DNA from: Mycolicibacterium aichiense
Lineage (GTDB): Bacteria > Actinomycetota > Actinomycetes > Mycobacteriales > Mycobacteriaceae
Reading direction: 5' to 3'
NCBI RefSeq assembly: GCF_010726245.1
Contig: NZ_AP022561.1
Coordinates: 434,001 to 498,000 of the forward strand
Length of the DNA stretch: 64,000 nucleotides
The notes under the pieces were generated by a model. That model saw nothing but the letters and a program-made list of their open reading frames with translations. It ran no database searches and was not told the origin of the DNA. Numbering within the stretch: position 1 is the stretch's first letter; every line of letters starts with the position of its first letter. A program made the position numbers and the translations under genes. Below are positions 17,481 to 30,204 of this stretch, piece after piece.

Positions 17481-20285
17481 TTGGCTGACGACGGAACCCG
17501 CCGCAACGGCGGCGACGGACGGGGCAACGGCAACGTTCGGCGGCTCGTCATCGTCGAGTCGCCCACCAAGGCGCGCAAAATCGCTGGTTACCTGGGCTCC
17601 AACTACATCGTGGAGTCGTCCCGCGGTCACATCCGTGACCTGCCGCGCAATGCCGCCGACGTGCCCGCCAAGTACAAAACCGAGCCGTGGGCGCGCCTGG
17701 GCGTCAACGTCGAGGACAACTTCGAACCGCTCTACATCATCAGCCCGGAGAAGAAGAGCACGGTAACCGAGCTCAAGGGGCTGCTCAAGGATGTCGACGA
17801 GCTCTATCTGGCCACCGACGGTGACCGCGAGGGCGAGGCCATCGCCTGGCACCTGCTGGAGACGCTGAAGCCCCGCGTCCCGGTCAAGCGGATGGTCTTC
17901 CACGAGATCACCGAGCCCGCCATCCGCGCGGCCGCCGAAAACCCCCGCGACCTCGACAACGACCTGGTCGACGCGCAGGAAACCCGACGAATTCTCGACC
18001 GGCTCTACGGCTACGAAGTCAGCCCGGTGCTGTGGAAGAAGGTCGCCCCGAAGCTGTCCGCGGGCCGGGTGCAGTCCGTGGCCACCCGCATCATCGTGCA
18101 GCGCGAACGCGACCGGATGGCCTTCCGCAGCGCGTCCTACTGGGATGTCATCGCCGAACTCGACGCCAGTGTCTCGGACCCAGACGCCGCGCCGCCGCGG
18201 TTCACCGCCCGGCTGGTCAACGTCGACAGCAAGCGGGTGGCCACCGGGCGCGACTTCGACTCCCTCGGCGTCATCCGCAAGCCCGACGAGGTGGTCGTGC
18301 TCGACGAGGCGGCGGCCGGTTCGCTGGCCACCGGTTTGCGGGGCGCCAGCCTGTCGGTGGCCTCGGTGGAGGAGAAGCCCTACACCCGCAAGCCGTATCC
18401 GCCGTTCATGACCTCGACGTTGCAGCAGGAGGCAGGCCGCAAGCTGCGGTTCTCCGCCGAGCGCACCATGAGCATCGCGCAGCGGCTGTACGAGAACGGC
18501 TACATCACCTATATGCGTACCGACTCGACGACACTGTCGCAGTCGGCGATCGATGCCGCGCGCAACCAGGCGCGCCAGCTCTACGGCGACGAGTACGTGC
18601 ATCCCTCGCCGCGCCAGTACACCCGCAAGGTCAAGAACGCGCAGGAGGCGCACGAGGCGATCCGCCCCGCCGGTGATGTCTTCGCCACCCCGGGGGCGCT
18701 GCACCGCGAACTCGATACCGACGAGTTCCGGCTCTATGAGCTGATCTGGCAACGCACGGTCGCCTCGCAGATGGCCGATGCCCGCGGCACGACGTTGAGC
18801 CTGCGTATCGGCGGAACATCTTCGGACGGACGGGAAGTCACGTTCGCCGCCAGCGGCCGCACCATCACGTTCGCCGGCTTCCTGAAGGCCTATGTCGAGA
18901 CCGTCGACGAGCAGGCCGGCGGTGAGGCGGACGACGCCGAGAGCCGCTTGCCGCAGCTGCGCCAGGGCCAGCGGGTGGACGCGACCGGCCTGACCGCCGA
19001 CGGGCACACCACCAACCCGCCGGCCCGCTACACCGAGGCGTCGCTGATCAAGGCGCTCGAGGAACTCGGAATCGGCCGGCCCTCAACGTATTCCTCGATC
19101 ATCAAGACGATCCAGGACCGCGGCTACGTCCACAAGAAGGGCAGCGCGCTGGTGCCGTCCTGGGTGGCGTTCGCGGTGACCGGTCTGCTCGAACAGCACT
19201 TCGGCCGGCTGGTGGATTACGACTTCACCGCCGCCATGGAGGACGAACTCGACGAGATCGCCACCGGCCAGGAACGGCGCACCAACTGGTTGTCGAACTT
19301 CTACTTCGGCGGTGAGCACGGCGTGGCGGATTCGATCGCCCGTGCCGGTGGCCTCAAGAAGCTGGTGGGCGTCAACCTCGAAGGTATCGACGCCCGAGAA
19401 GTCAACTCCATCAAGCTCTTTGATGACGAAGAGGGCCGCCCGATCGTGGTCCGGGTGGGCAAGAACGGCCCGTACCTGGAGCGGATGATCACCGGCGAGG
19501 ACGGCGAGCCCAAACCGCAGCGGGCCAACCTCAACGACGAGATCACCCCCGACGAGCTGACCCTCGAGATGGCCGAAACCCTTTTCGCCACACCGCAAGA
19601 GGGCCGATCACTCGGCGTGGACCCGGAGTCCGGCCACGAGATCGTGGCCAAAGACGGGCGTTACGGCCCGTATGTCACCGAGGTGCTGCCCCCGCCGCCG
19701 GACGATGATCCCGGCGTGGGTGCCAAGAAGGGTAAGAAGCCGACCGGCCCCAAGCCGCGCACCGGCTCCCTGCTGCGCTCGATGGACCTGCAGACCATCA
19801 CCCTCGAGGACGCTCTGAAGCTGCTCTCACTACCGCGGGTGGTCGGCGTGGATCCCGCCAACGGCGAGGAGATCACCGCGCAGAACGGCCGCTACGGGCC
19901 ATACCTCAAGCGCGGCACCGACTCTCGCTCGCTGGCCACCGAGGATCAGATCTTCGAGATCACCCTCGAAGAGGCGTTGAAGATCTACTCCGAGCCCAAA
20001 CGCCGTGGCCGCCAGGGCGCCGCGGCGCCGCCGCTGCGTGAGCTCGGTGTCGATCAGGCGTCGGGTCAGCCGATGGTGATCAAGGACGGGCGCTTCGGTC
20101 CGTACGTCACCGACGGCGAGACCAACGCGAGCCTGCGCAAGGGTGACGACGTCCTGTCGATCACCGACGAGCGGGCTTCGGAGTTGCTCGCTGATCGCCG
20201 GGCTCGTGGACCGGTCAAGAAGAAGGCTGCCGCGAAGAAGACGACGCGCAAGGCGCCCGCCAAGAAGGCTGCGAAGAAGGCTTAA
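17481..20285 (+). CDS. topA: DNA topoisomerase I
   Basis: A 934-residue type IA topoisomerase, orthologue of Rv3646c. It relaxes negative supercoils by single-strand passage. The TOPRIM domain starts RLVIVESPTKA with ATDGDREGEAIAWH as the metal site; the active-site tyrosine lies in GYITYMRTDST. The C-terminus has the four actinobacterial repeats (GRYGPYVTE, GRYGPYLKR, GRFGPYVTD and a diverged copy) instead of zinc fingers. It closes with a lysine/alanine-rich tail (KKAAAKKTTRKAPAKKA) important for DNA binding and processivity. It starts at TTG 17481, giving MADDGTR as in relatives. The stop overlaps the convergent cyclase gene by 4 bp. Confidence 0.97.
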   Translation: MADDGTRRNGGDGRGNGNVRRLVIVESPTKARKIAGYLGSNYIVESSRGHIRDLPRNAADVPAKYKTEPWARLGVNVEDNFEPLYIISPEKKSTVTELKGLLKDVDELYLATDGDREGEAIAWHLLETLKPRVPVKRMVFHEITEPAIRAAAENPRDLDNDLVDAQETRRILDRLYGYEVSPVLWKKVAPKLSAGRVQSVATRIIVQRERDRMAFRSASYWDVIAELDASVSDPDAAPPRFTARLVNVDSKRVATGRDFDSLGVIRKPDEVVVLDEAAAGSLATGLRGASLSVASVEEKPYTRKPYPPFMTSTLQQEAGRKLRFSAERTMSIAQRLYENGYITYMRTDSTTLSQSAIDAARNQARQLYGDEYVHPSPRQYTRKVKNAQEAHEAIRPAGDVFATPGALHRELDTDEFRLYELIWQRTVASQMADARGTTLSLRIGGTSSDGREVTFAASGRTITFAGFLKAYVETVDEQAGGEADDAESRLPQLRQGQRVDATGLTADGHTTNPPARYTEASLIKALEELGIGRPSTYSSIIKTIQDRGYVHKKGSALVPSWVAFAVTGLLEQHFGRLVDYDFTAAMEDELDEIATGQERRTNWLSNFYFGGEHGVADSIARAGGLKKLVGVNLEGIDAREVNSIKLFDDEEGRPIVVRVGKNGPYLERMITGEDGEPKPQRANLNDEITPDELTLEMAETLFATPQEGRSLGVDPESGHEIVAKDGRYGPYVTEVLPPPPDDDPGVGAKKGKKPTGPKPRTGSLLRSMDLQTITLEDALKLLSLPRVVGVDPANGEEITAQNGRYGPYLKRGTDSRSLATEDQIFEITLEEALKIYSEPKRRGRQGAAAPPLRELGVDQASGQPMVIKDGRFGPYVTDGETNASLRKGDDVLSITDERASELLADRRARGPVKKKAAAKKTTRKAPAKKAAKKA

Positions 20286-21883
20286 CTTCCTGAGCCGGTG
20301 GCCATTTCGCCGCGGGTTCCGCTGGGCAGCAGAAGGTTGACCGGCCGGGCCAACTGTGTGGGTGCGCGGCGGCCGCGCAGCTCGACGATCTCGCCGACGT
20401 TCCAGCACAACGCTTCTGCGTCCAAAGCACCGCTGACCGCGATTGCCGACGCCAGCACATGGCCGTTCTCCAGCTTCGCCAGTTCGGTCAATCGGGCGGC
20501 TTCGTTGACCGGGTCACCGATCACGGTGTACTCGAAGCGGGCTTGCGCGCCGATATGACCGGCGATCGCACGCCCGGCCGAGACACCGATACCGAACTCG
20601 GTCTGGCCCAGCACGCCGACCAGCTCGTCGTGCAGTTCGCGGGAGGCGGCCAGCGCCGCCCCGGAGGCGTCGGGGTGCTCGATGGGCGCGCCGAAAATGC
20701 ACAGCGCCGCGTCGCCCTGGAACTTGTTGACGAAGCCGCCATGTTTCTTGACCGTGTCGACGACCACGCGAAAGAACTCGTTGAGCATGTTCACGACCTC
20801 GCTGGGCGGGCGTGAGGCAGCCAGCTGCGTCGAACCGACCAGGTCGACGAACAGCACCGCAACGTCACGCTCCTGGCCGCCCAGCTCGGTGCCACGTTCC
20901 AGTGCGCGCCGGGCGACGTCCTCACCGACGTAGCGGCCGAACAGGTCGCGCAGCCGCTGCCGTTCGCTCAGATCGCGGACCATGTCGTTGAAGCCCGCCT
21001 GCAGCAGGCCGAGCTCGCTGGCGTCGTAAATCTGCATGTGGGCGTTGTAGTTGCCGCGCTGGACCTCCCCGAGCGCCCAGCGCAGCTGGCGCAGCGGATC
21101 GGCGATCGACATGGCCGCGAGCACATTGCCGGCCATCCCCACCACCAGGGCAGCGACGGCCATCAGCAGGATAGGCGTGAACAGAGCGTCAGCGGAGGCG
21201 GCCAGCAGGGAGAACTTGCTGGCCACGACCGACAGCACGATTGCCAGCAGCGGCACCCCGGTGGACAGCAGCCAGGTCAGCACCAGCCGCTGGACGACGC
21301 CCGGCCGGTGGAACTTCTCCGGAACGCCGCCGCGCAGCGCGGCGACCGCCACCGGGCGCAGCACACGCTCGGACTGCAGGTAGCCGATGATCGTGGTGGC
21401 CGTGGCACCCAGCAGCGTGGACACCGCCAGCACCGGTGCGGCATGGCTGGCCACCGGCCAGCTGGCGGCGATGAACACCACCGCGCCCAACACCCAGTTG
21501 GTCATGCTGATCACCGAGCGGTAGATGGGCATCCGCAGCGCCCGCAGCCGGGCCGTCTCGGTGGCCGCCGGATCGTCCTCGGCCAGCAGGGCGTCGCGGC
21601 GTTGCCAGCGGAACACCGGAACGAGCAGCTTGAGGCTGACGAAGGCACCCACCGCGAACGAAATGAACAGATAGCTCAGGAAGATGACGAGGTTCAACGT
21701 CGGCAGGTCCTGCAGCATGACCCGGTCCGACGGCGGCAGCCCGAACCGCAGGAAGCCCAGCACCAGCAGGGCTCCGATGATGTCGGCCTGCAGCATGCCC
21801 AGGGTGAACACCGGCCACGGTGTACGCGCGACCCACCGGACGAATCCATTGATCCGCCCCGGGCTGAGTTGCGCGGTGGTCAC
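20282..21883 (-). CDS. Membrane class III adenylate cyclase with HAMP domain (Rv3645-type)
   Basis: A 533-residue orthologue of Rv3645, a major cAMP-producing enzyme of mycobacteria. Six hydrophobic segments span roughly residues 18-270. A HAMP linker follows (SIADPLRQLRWALGEVQRGNY to ELGLLQAGFNDMV), and a class III cyclase domain extends from about residue 330. Metal-binding Asp lies in VLFVDLVGST and in GDAALCIFG; FVNKFQGD carries the substrate-specifying Lys, and GDPVNEAARL carries the Asp/Asn pair. It starts at GTG 21883. It is divergent from holB with 93 bp between. Confidence 0.94.
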   Translation of the reverse strand: MTTAQLSPGRINGFVRWVARTPWPVFTLGMLQADIIGALLVLGFLRFGLPPSDRVMLQDLPTLNLVIFLSYLFISFAVGAFVSLKLLVPVFRWQRRDALLAEDDPAATETARLRALRMPIYRSVISMTNWVLGAVVFIAASWPVASHAAPVLAVSTLLGATATTIIGYLQSERVLRPVAVAALRGGVPEKFHRPGVVQRLVLTWLLSTGVPLLAIVLSVVASKFSLLAASADALFTPILLMAVAALVVGMAGNVLAAMSIADPLRQLRWALGEVQRGNYNAHMQIYDASELGLLQAGFNDMVRDLSERQRLRDLFGRYVGEDVARRALERGTELGGQERDVAVLFVDLVGSTQLAASRPPSEVVNMLNEFFRVVVDTVKKHGGFVNKFQGDAALCIFGAPIEHPDASGAALAASRELHDELVGVLGQTEFGIGVSAGRAIAGHIGAQARFEYTVIGDPVNEAARLTELAKLENGHVLASAIAVSGALDAEALCWNVGEIVELRGRRAPTQLARPVNLLLPSGTRGEMATGSGS

Positions 21884-21976
21884 GAACCCACCGTATCGGT
21901 ACAGAGCGACCGATCAGCACCTCTAGAACCCGGTGGGCAGCGATTGTGTCGTTGCTGCGCACTAGTGTTTGAGGCG

Positions 21977-23191
21977 ATGTCCGGAGTTTTCACGCGGTTG
22001 GTGGGCCAAAGCGCCGTGGAAGCGGAGCTGGTCGGTGCGGCTCGAGCCGCCCGGGGTGATTCCGCTCACGATGTGGCTGCCACCGGCACCATGACACACG
22101 CCTGGCTGATCACCGGTCCGCCCGGATCAGGGCGCTCGGTGGCCGCCCAGTGCTTCGCGGCGGCCCTGCAGTGCACCGCCGAGGGCACACCCGGCTGCGG
22201 AGAGTGCCGGGCGTGCACGACCACGATGGCCGGCACCCACGGCGATGTCCGGCGGATCATCCCCGAGGGGCTGTCCATCGGGGTCCACGAGATGCGCGCC
22301 ATCGTCCAGATCGCGTCCCGGCGGCCGAGCACCGGCCGCTGGCAGATCGTCGTGGTGGAGGACGCCGACCGTCTCACCGAGGGTGCGGCCAACGCCTTGC
22401 TCAAGGTGGTGGAGGAACCACCGCCGTCGACGGTGTTCCTGCTGTGCGCGCCGTCGGTGGACCCCGAGGACATCGCGATCACCCTGCGCTCGCGTTGCCG
22501 GCACGTCGCGTTGGTGACGCCCCCGGCCGGGGCGATCGCGCAGGTGCTGATTGACCGTGACGGCTTGTCCGCCGAGGAGGCACAGTGGGCGGCGTCGATC
22601 AGCGGAGGGCATGTCGGGCGGGCCCGGCGGCTGGCCACCGATCCCGACGCCCGGGAACGCCGGTCCCGCGCGCTGAGCCTGGCCCGCGACGCCGCGACGC
22701 CGTCGCGCGCGTATGCGGCAGCCGAAGAGCTGGTCGCCACTGCCGAGGCCGAGGCCAAGGCCCTCAACGTGGACCGTGACGAGGCCGAGGCGGACGAATT
22801 GCGCACCGCGCTGGGTGCCGGTGGGACCGGGAAGGGGACTGCGGGAACGCTGCGCGGGTCGGCGGGTGCGATCAAGGATCTCGAACGGCGACAGAAGTCC
22901 CGGCAGACCCGCGCCTCGCGGGATGCGCTCGACCGTGCGTTGATCGATCTGGCGACGTACTTCCGGGATGCGCTGGTGGTGGCCAACGGTGCGGGCTCGG
23001 TGGCGCCGAATCACCCCGACATGGCCGAGCGGGTGGCAGCTCTGGCGGCGCATGCGTCCCCTGAGCGGCTGCTGCGCTGCATCGAAGCCGTACTCGAGTG
23101 CCGCGAGGCGCTGGCGATCAACGTCAAGCCCAAGTTCGCCGTCGATGCGATGGTGGCGACCGTGGGTCAAGCACTGCGCTCGGACCTGTAG
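21977..23191 (+). CDS. holB: DNA polymerase III delta-prime subunit
   Basis: A 404-residue clamp-loader subunit, orthologue of Rv3644c (401 residues). The AAA+ core starts VFTRLVGQSAVE, with a P-loop GPPGSGRSVAA and a zinc module of four cysteines (CTAEGTPGCGECRAC). VVVEDADRLTEGAANALLKVVEEPP is the Walker B/sensor region, and LRSRCRHV carries the SRC motif. ATG 21977 aligns with the family start; the frame is open far upstream inside the cyclase gene. The stop codon lies within a candidate -10 for the following tRNA gene. Confidence 0.94.
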   Translation: MSGVFTRLVGQSAVEAELVGAARAARGDSAHDVAATGTMTHAWLITGPPGSGRSVAAQCFAAALQCTAEGTPGCGECRACTTTMAGTHGDVRRIIPEGLSIGVHEMRAIVQIASRRPSTGRWQIVVVEDADRLTEGAANALLKVVEEPPPSTVFLLCAPSVDPEDIAITLRSRCRHVALVTPPAGAIAQVLIDRDGLSAEEAQWAASISGGHVGRARRLATDPDARERRSRALSLARDAATPSRAYAAAEELVATAEAEAKALNVDRDEAEADELRTALGAGGTGKGTAGTLRGSAGAIKDLERRQKSRQTRASRDALDRALIDLATYFRDALVVANGAGSVAPNHPDMAERVAALAAHASPERLLRCIEAVLECREALAINVKPKFAVDAMVATVGQALRSDL

Positions 23192-23214
23192 ACTCACTGC
23201 TCGGTCGAGGCCGC

Positions 23215-23290
23215 GCCACCTTAGCTCAGTCGGTAGAGCAATTCACTCGTAATGAATAGGTCAGGAGTTCGATTCTCCTAGGTGGCTCCA
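23215..23290 (+). tRNA. tRNA-Thr (anticodon CGT)
   Basis: A 76-nt cloverleaf with an encoded CCA end. The acceptor GCCACCT pairs with AGGTGGC, the D-arm is GCTCAGTCGGTAGAGC, and the T-arm contains GTTCGATTC. The anticodon stem ATTCA/TGAAT-type encloses CT-CGT-AA, with the anticodon at 23248-23250 reading ACG codons. It follows holB by 23 bp. TAGACT at 23189-23194, overlapping the holB stop, could be its -10 element. Confidence 0.97.
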
Positions 23291-23335
23291 CTCTTGCCCG
23301 CACGATTGTGCGGTGCCGTACGGGACGCGCCGGGA

Positions 23336-23355
23336 TGTGCGGATCAGTCCGCACA
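23336..23355. terminator. Perfect 8-bp hairpin between tRNA-Thr and a convergent gene
   Basis: TGTGCGGA (23336-23343), loop TCAG, TCCGCACA (23348-23355). It lies between the tRNA and the minus-strand gene ending at 23368, a natural place for a bidirectional terminator. No U tract follows. Confidence 0.6.
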
Positions 23356-23367
23356 CTGGGCTTTCAC

Positions 23368-23736
23368 CTAATCGCGCGACAGCGCTTCGGCGGCGACGGT
23401 GCGGGCCGTGGCCGCCGCCGGGAAACCGGCGTAGCCGCTGGCGTGATAGATCACCTCGGCCAATTCCTCCTCGGACAGGCCGTTCTGCCGGGCGATCCGG
23501 AAGTGCGCGTCCATCTCCGCGGTGGCCCGCAGTGCGATCAGGATGCCCAGCGTCACCAGACTTCGGTCGCGGCGGCTGAGCCCCTCACGGGTCCACAGCC
23601 GGCCGAACACGCTCTCGACACCGATATCCATCAGTTCGGGGGCGAACCCACCACCGAAGTCGACGTCCCCGTCGGGCAGCGTTCCGGGCAGCATCTCCCG
23701 GAAAACGCGTAGGCCATCCTCGCGCAAGTTAGACAT
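23368..23736 (-). CDS. Carboxymuconolactone decarboxylase-family protein
   Basis: A 122-residue single-domain CMD-family protein. The core LWTREGLSRRDRSLVTLGILIAL and the helix MDAHFRIARQNGLSEEELAEVIYHASGYAGFP match gamma-carboxymuconolactone decarboxylases. The AhpD-like CxxC pair is absent, so it is not a peroxidase of that type. No pathway genes lie nearby, so the substrate is open. The ATG at 23736 is the first codon of the frame. Confidence 0.85.
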   Translation of the reverse strand: MSNLREDGLRVFREMLPGTLPDGDVDFGGGFAPELMDIGVESVFGRLWTREGLSRRDRSLVTLGILIALRATAEMDAHFRIARQNGLSEEELAEVIYHASGYAGFPAAATARTVAAEALSRD

Positions 23737-23763
23737 ACAAACTACTTTGGCACATGACGGGGA

Positions 23764-26856
<3,093 letters not shown>

Positions 26857-26860
<4 letters not shown>

Positions 26861-27567
26861 CGGCGCATCCTTCCGCGCAGGAACCCGTCAAAGACGATGT
26901 TCACCCCGTTGAGCAGCGGCTGGCCTTTGGACATCGAGTACTCGGTGTAGAGGATCTCGACGGGCTCTTCGGTTACCCGCCAATGGTTTTCGACGATCAG
27001 GGTGATGAATTCGCCGGCGTGGCTCATCCCGTTCATCGTCAGGTTGAGATTGTCGGCGACGGTCTTGTTGAACACCCGCAGCCCGTTGTGCGAGTCGGTC
27101 AGATGCAGACGGTGGCTGCTGGGGCTCAGCACGGCCGCCGCGCGCAGGATCACCCGCTTGAGCGGCGGGGTGTGGCTGACGGTGGTGCCGGCGAACCTGG
27201 TGCCGACCACGATGTCGACATCGCCTTTGGCCAGCCGCTCCATCATGACGAGGACGTCCTTGACGCGGTGCTGCCCGTCGGCGTCGAAGGTGACGAACAC
27301 CGCCGCGCCGGGCTGGCGGCGGGCGTACTCCACGCCGGTCTGGATGGCCGCGCCCTGTCCGAGATTCACGGGGTGGCGGACCACGTGGGCGCCCGCCCGC
27401 CAGGCGATGTCGGCGGTGTCGTCCTTGCTGCCGTCGTCGACGCAGACCACGTGGTCGAAGACTTGGCGCAGGTCCGCGATGACGTCGGCGATGACCTGCG
27501 CCTCGTTGAACGCCGGCACGATGATCCAGGCGTCGGGGTAGGACGTGTCGATGTCCACAAGGTACAC
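26857..27567 (-). CDS. ppgS: Polyprenyl-phospho-N-acetylgalactosaminyl synthase
   Basis: A 236-residue GT-A fold, family 2 glycosyltransferase, orthologue of Rv3631. It transfers GalNAc from UDP-GalNAc to decaprenyl phosphate; the lipid-linked sugar later yields the galactosamine on arabinogalactan. WIIVPAFNEAQVI is the N-terminal nucleotide-binding strand, VCVDDGSKDDT the first Asp motif and TFDADGQHR the DxD region. No long C-terminal membrane helix is present. GTG 27567 begins the frame; GTG 27558 is an alternative. It sits 16 bp after the flippase-like gene. Confidence 0.92.
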
Positions 27568-27583
27568 GCCGGGAACCGTGGCT

Positions 27584-28870
27584 TCAGCGTGCGGCGCGGC
27601 CCAGCGCGGCCAGGTGGACGACGATGCCGACCAGTGGTCCGCACAGCAGGGCGACCACGGTGCGATCGGTGAGGTCCATGGGCAGGCTCAGCAGGGCCGC
27701 GGAGACGACGGTGGCCCCGACCCAGCCGATCGAGTACGCCCGGTGCAGGCCGGCGGCGACCGTGGCGGCCCCGGTCACGGTCAACAGCGCGATCGCCACG
27801 GCGCCGGCGGTCAGCCAGGCCAGCAGTAGTCCGCCCGGCCCGTACTCGTCGCCGAACGCCACCCGGATCAGCCACGGCCCGAGCAGTCCGGCGGCCACCA
27901 CCCCGACGGCGCCGAGCACCAGCACCACCGCCGCCGGGGCGATCAACGCCTTGAGTCGGTGGCCGCGGTGGTCGACGAAGTGTGCGATCAGATTGCCCTG
28001 CATCGCGGTGAGCGGAACCAGCAGCGGCGCGCGGGTCAGTGTCACCGCCAGGATCACCACGCCGCCGGCCGCCCCGAGGTCACCACCGGAGGTCGCCTTG
28101 AGCAATACCGGGAAGCCCATGACGAGGATGGCGCTGGCGCCGGCGGCCGCGATCGAGTGTCCGGCTCCGCGCAGGAAGGTCGCGGTACTACCCGGGGTGC
28201 GCAGCCCGGCCGCGGTTCGCGCGCCCGGTGACACCGACAGCAGCAGCAGCCATCCGATCGCACCGGCGACAGTCGCCCACAAGAAGCCGTCGAGCCCCCA
28301 GCCCACCGCGAACGCCGCCACCGCGACCACTACCCGCATGATCGCGTCGGTGACCATCAAGGCCCCGTAACCACCCCAGCGGCCGGTGCCGGCGAGCAGG
28401 CCCAAAAGTGTTGCGTGAATGCAGAATCCGGCCAGGCCTACGCTCAGCAGCACCACCGACAGCGGCCGGGACACGCTGAACACGTGCGGCGCCCACAAGA
28501 CCGAGGTGCCCGCCATGACGAGGGCGGACACCACTCCGACCGCCGTCGCGATCCGCATCGGATGCGTGCGGGGTCCCTCCGCGATCTCGACATAACCCGC
28601 GGAGCGGACTTCCCGGGTGGCTTCTTGCAGTAACCCGTACGCCGCGCCGCCGACCAACCCGAACGCACCCCAGAACACCCCGAACACCGAGAAGCCGGCC
28701 GGGTCCAGCGCCCGGGCGGCCAGGTAGAGAACCGCGTATCCGCAGACCGCCGAGATCGCGGTGGCCGCGCCGACTCTGGCCACACTGCTGCGGGTGATCG
28801 CCCCGGTGCCGCTGATCTGGTCAGCACCGGTGGCGCTCAGCGCCTCGAACGAGGCACCCGCGTCGGTCAC
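27584..28870 (-). CDS. Flippase-like polysaccharide membrane protein (Rv3630-type)
   Basis: A 428-residue integral membrane protein with about 12 hydrophobic segments, syntenic with Rv3630. The layout resembles MOP-superfamily Wzx-type lipid-linked sugar exporters, so flipping of polyprenyl-phospho-GalNAc is a reasonable guess given ppgS next door. That is inference; the substrate is unproved. GTG 28870 forms a GTGA overlap with the M1 peptidase stop, which ties it to the NRPS genes upstream. The frame remains open to 28999 inside that gene. Confidence 0.82.
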   Translation of the reverse strand: MTDAGASFEALSATGADQISGTGAITRSSVARVGAATAISAVCGYAVLYLAARALDPAGFSVFGVFWGAFGLVGGAAYGLLQEATREVRSAGYVEIAEGPRTHPMRIATAVGVVSALVMAGTSVLWAPHVFSVSRPLSVVLLSVGLAGFCIHATLLGLLAGTGRWGGYGALMVTDAIMRVVVAVAAFAVGWGLDGFLWATVAGAIGWLLLLSVSPGARTAAGLRTPGSTATFLRGAGHSIAAAGASAILVMGFPVLLKATSGGDLGAAGGVVILAVTLTRAPLLVPLTAMQGNLIAHFVDHRGHRLKALIAPAAVVLVLGAVGVVAAGLLGPWLIRVAFGDEYGPGGLLLAWLTAGAVAIALLTVTGAATVAAGLHRAYSIGWVGATVVSAALLSLPMDLTDRTVVALLCGPLVGIVVHLAALGRAAR

Positions 28871-30204
28871 AGCCGCGGCACCTCGGTGGAATACAGCCAG
28901 GCATCCCACAACGGGCGCAGCGAGATGTCGGCGTAGTTGGCGGCAAGACCGGTGAAGTCGTCGGTCACGACCGTGCTGTGCTGGTGCCTGCTGGTCCAAT
29001 CACGCAGCAGCGCAAAGAATTTCTCGTCACCAAGGGTATCGCGCAGCACGTGCAGGGTGAGCGCACCTCGCTTGTAGACCCGGTCGTCGAACATGTCCCG
29101 CGGCCCGGGATCGGCCAGCAGCAGATTCTGCGGAGAGGACGCCAGCTTGGCGTGGTAGTGGTGGGCCCACTGGTCGGCGGAGCGCCCGCCGGAGTTTTCC
29201 GACCACAACCATTCGGCGTAGCAGGCGAATCCCTCGTGCAGCCAGATGTCGCGCCAGCGCCGCGCGGTCACGCTGTTGCCGAACCACTGATGGGCCAGTT
29301 CGTGGGCGATCAGTCGTTCGGCGCCACGCTTGCCGTCGCAGTGGTTGGCGCCGAAGATCGAGATACCTTGTGCTTCAAGCGGTATCTCGAGATCGTCGTC
29401 GGTCACCACAACGGTGTAGCCGTTGCTCAGCGGGTACGGGCCGAACAGTTTGACGAACAACTTCATCATCTGCGGTTGACGGCCGAAGTCCTGGTCGAAT
29501 TCGGGACGCAGCCGGTCGGGCAGCACCGCCTGCATCGGCACTGGGGATTTGGGCAGCTTGTGTGCGCCGTACATGCCGATCTGCAGGGTGATCAGGTAGG
29601 TCGACGTCGGCTCCGGCTGTTCGTAGGTCCATACCGTGTGTGCGGCCCGAACCCGCCGCGAGACCAGTTCACCGTTGGCCACCGCGCGATAGGGGCTGTC
29701 GGTGCTGATCTGGATCCGGTAGCTGGCCTTGGCGCTGGGATGGTCGTCGCACGGGAACCATGACGCTGCGCCGTTCGGTTGGCCCGCCACCAGCGCGCCG
29801 TTCGACAACTCTTCGAAACCGACTTCACCCCAATAACTTCGGATCGGCCGGGGGTTGCCGCCGTAGCGCACGCTGATCGACATCGCCGCGCCGGCGGGCA
29901 ATGGTGTGGACAGGGTGATGTGCAGCTTGCCGTTGGAGGCGGAGAAGTTGGCCGGCCGGCGGCCGTTGACCGTGACCTTCGACACCGACAGGGCCGCGGA
30001 CAGATCCAGCGTGAACGTCTTCAGTGACGCCAGCGTCGCCGCGGTGATGGTCGCGGTACCGGTGAGCCGATTGATCGCCACCTTGTACTCGAGGTCCAAT
30101 TCGTAGCGTGAGACTCGATAGCCGAAGTTGCCATTGTTCGGCAGATACGGATCGATGACGGGTGGGCCACCTTTCTTGGTGGCCTTCTTGGCGGGTTGTT
30201 TCAC
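28867..30204 (-). CDS. M1-family zinc metallopeptidase
   Basis: A 445-residue M1 (gluzincin) peptidase core, shorter than the ~850-residue aminopeptidase N. The zinc site is HELAHQWFGNSV with the third ligand Glu 18 residues later in LHEGFACYAEW. The exopeptidase GxMEN motif is not evident; the equivalent region reads LEAQGISIFG, so substrate handling may differ. The lysine-rich N-terminus (KQPAKKATKKGG) has no signal peptide. GTG 30204 overlaps the NRPS stop (GTGA), and its own stop overlaps the flippase-like gene. An NRPS of the Pls/PosA type beside an M1 peptidase recurs in actinobacteria; the peptidase may trim or release the amino-acyl product. Confidence 0.88.
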   Translation of the reverse strand: MKQPAKKATKKGGPPVIDPYLPNNGNFGYRVSRYELDLEYKVAINRLTGTATITAATLASLKTFTLDLSAALSVSKVTVNGRRPANFSASNGKLHITLSTPLPAGAAMSISVRYGGNPRPIRSYWGEVGFEELSNGALVAGQPNGAASWFPCDDHPSAKASYRIQISTDSPYRAVANGELVSRRVRAAHTVWTYEQPEPTSTYLITLQIGMYGAHKLPKSPVPMQAVLPDRLRPEFDQDFGRQPQMMKLFVKLFGPYPLSNGYTVVVTDDDLEIPLEAQGISIFGANHCDGKRGAERLIAHELAHQWFGNSVTARRWRDIWLHEGFACYAEWLWSENSGGRSADQWAHHYHAKLASSPQNLLLADPGPRDMFDDRVYKRGALTLHVLRDTLGDEKFFALLRDWTSRHQHSTVVTDDFTGLAANYADISLRPLWDAWLYSTEVPRL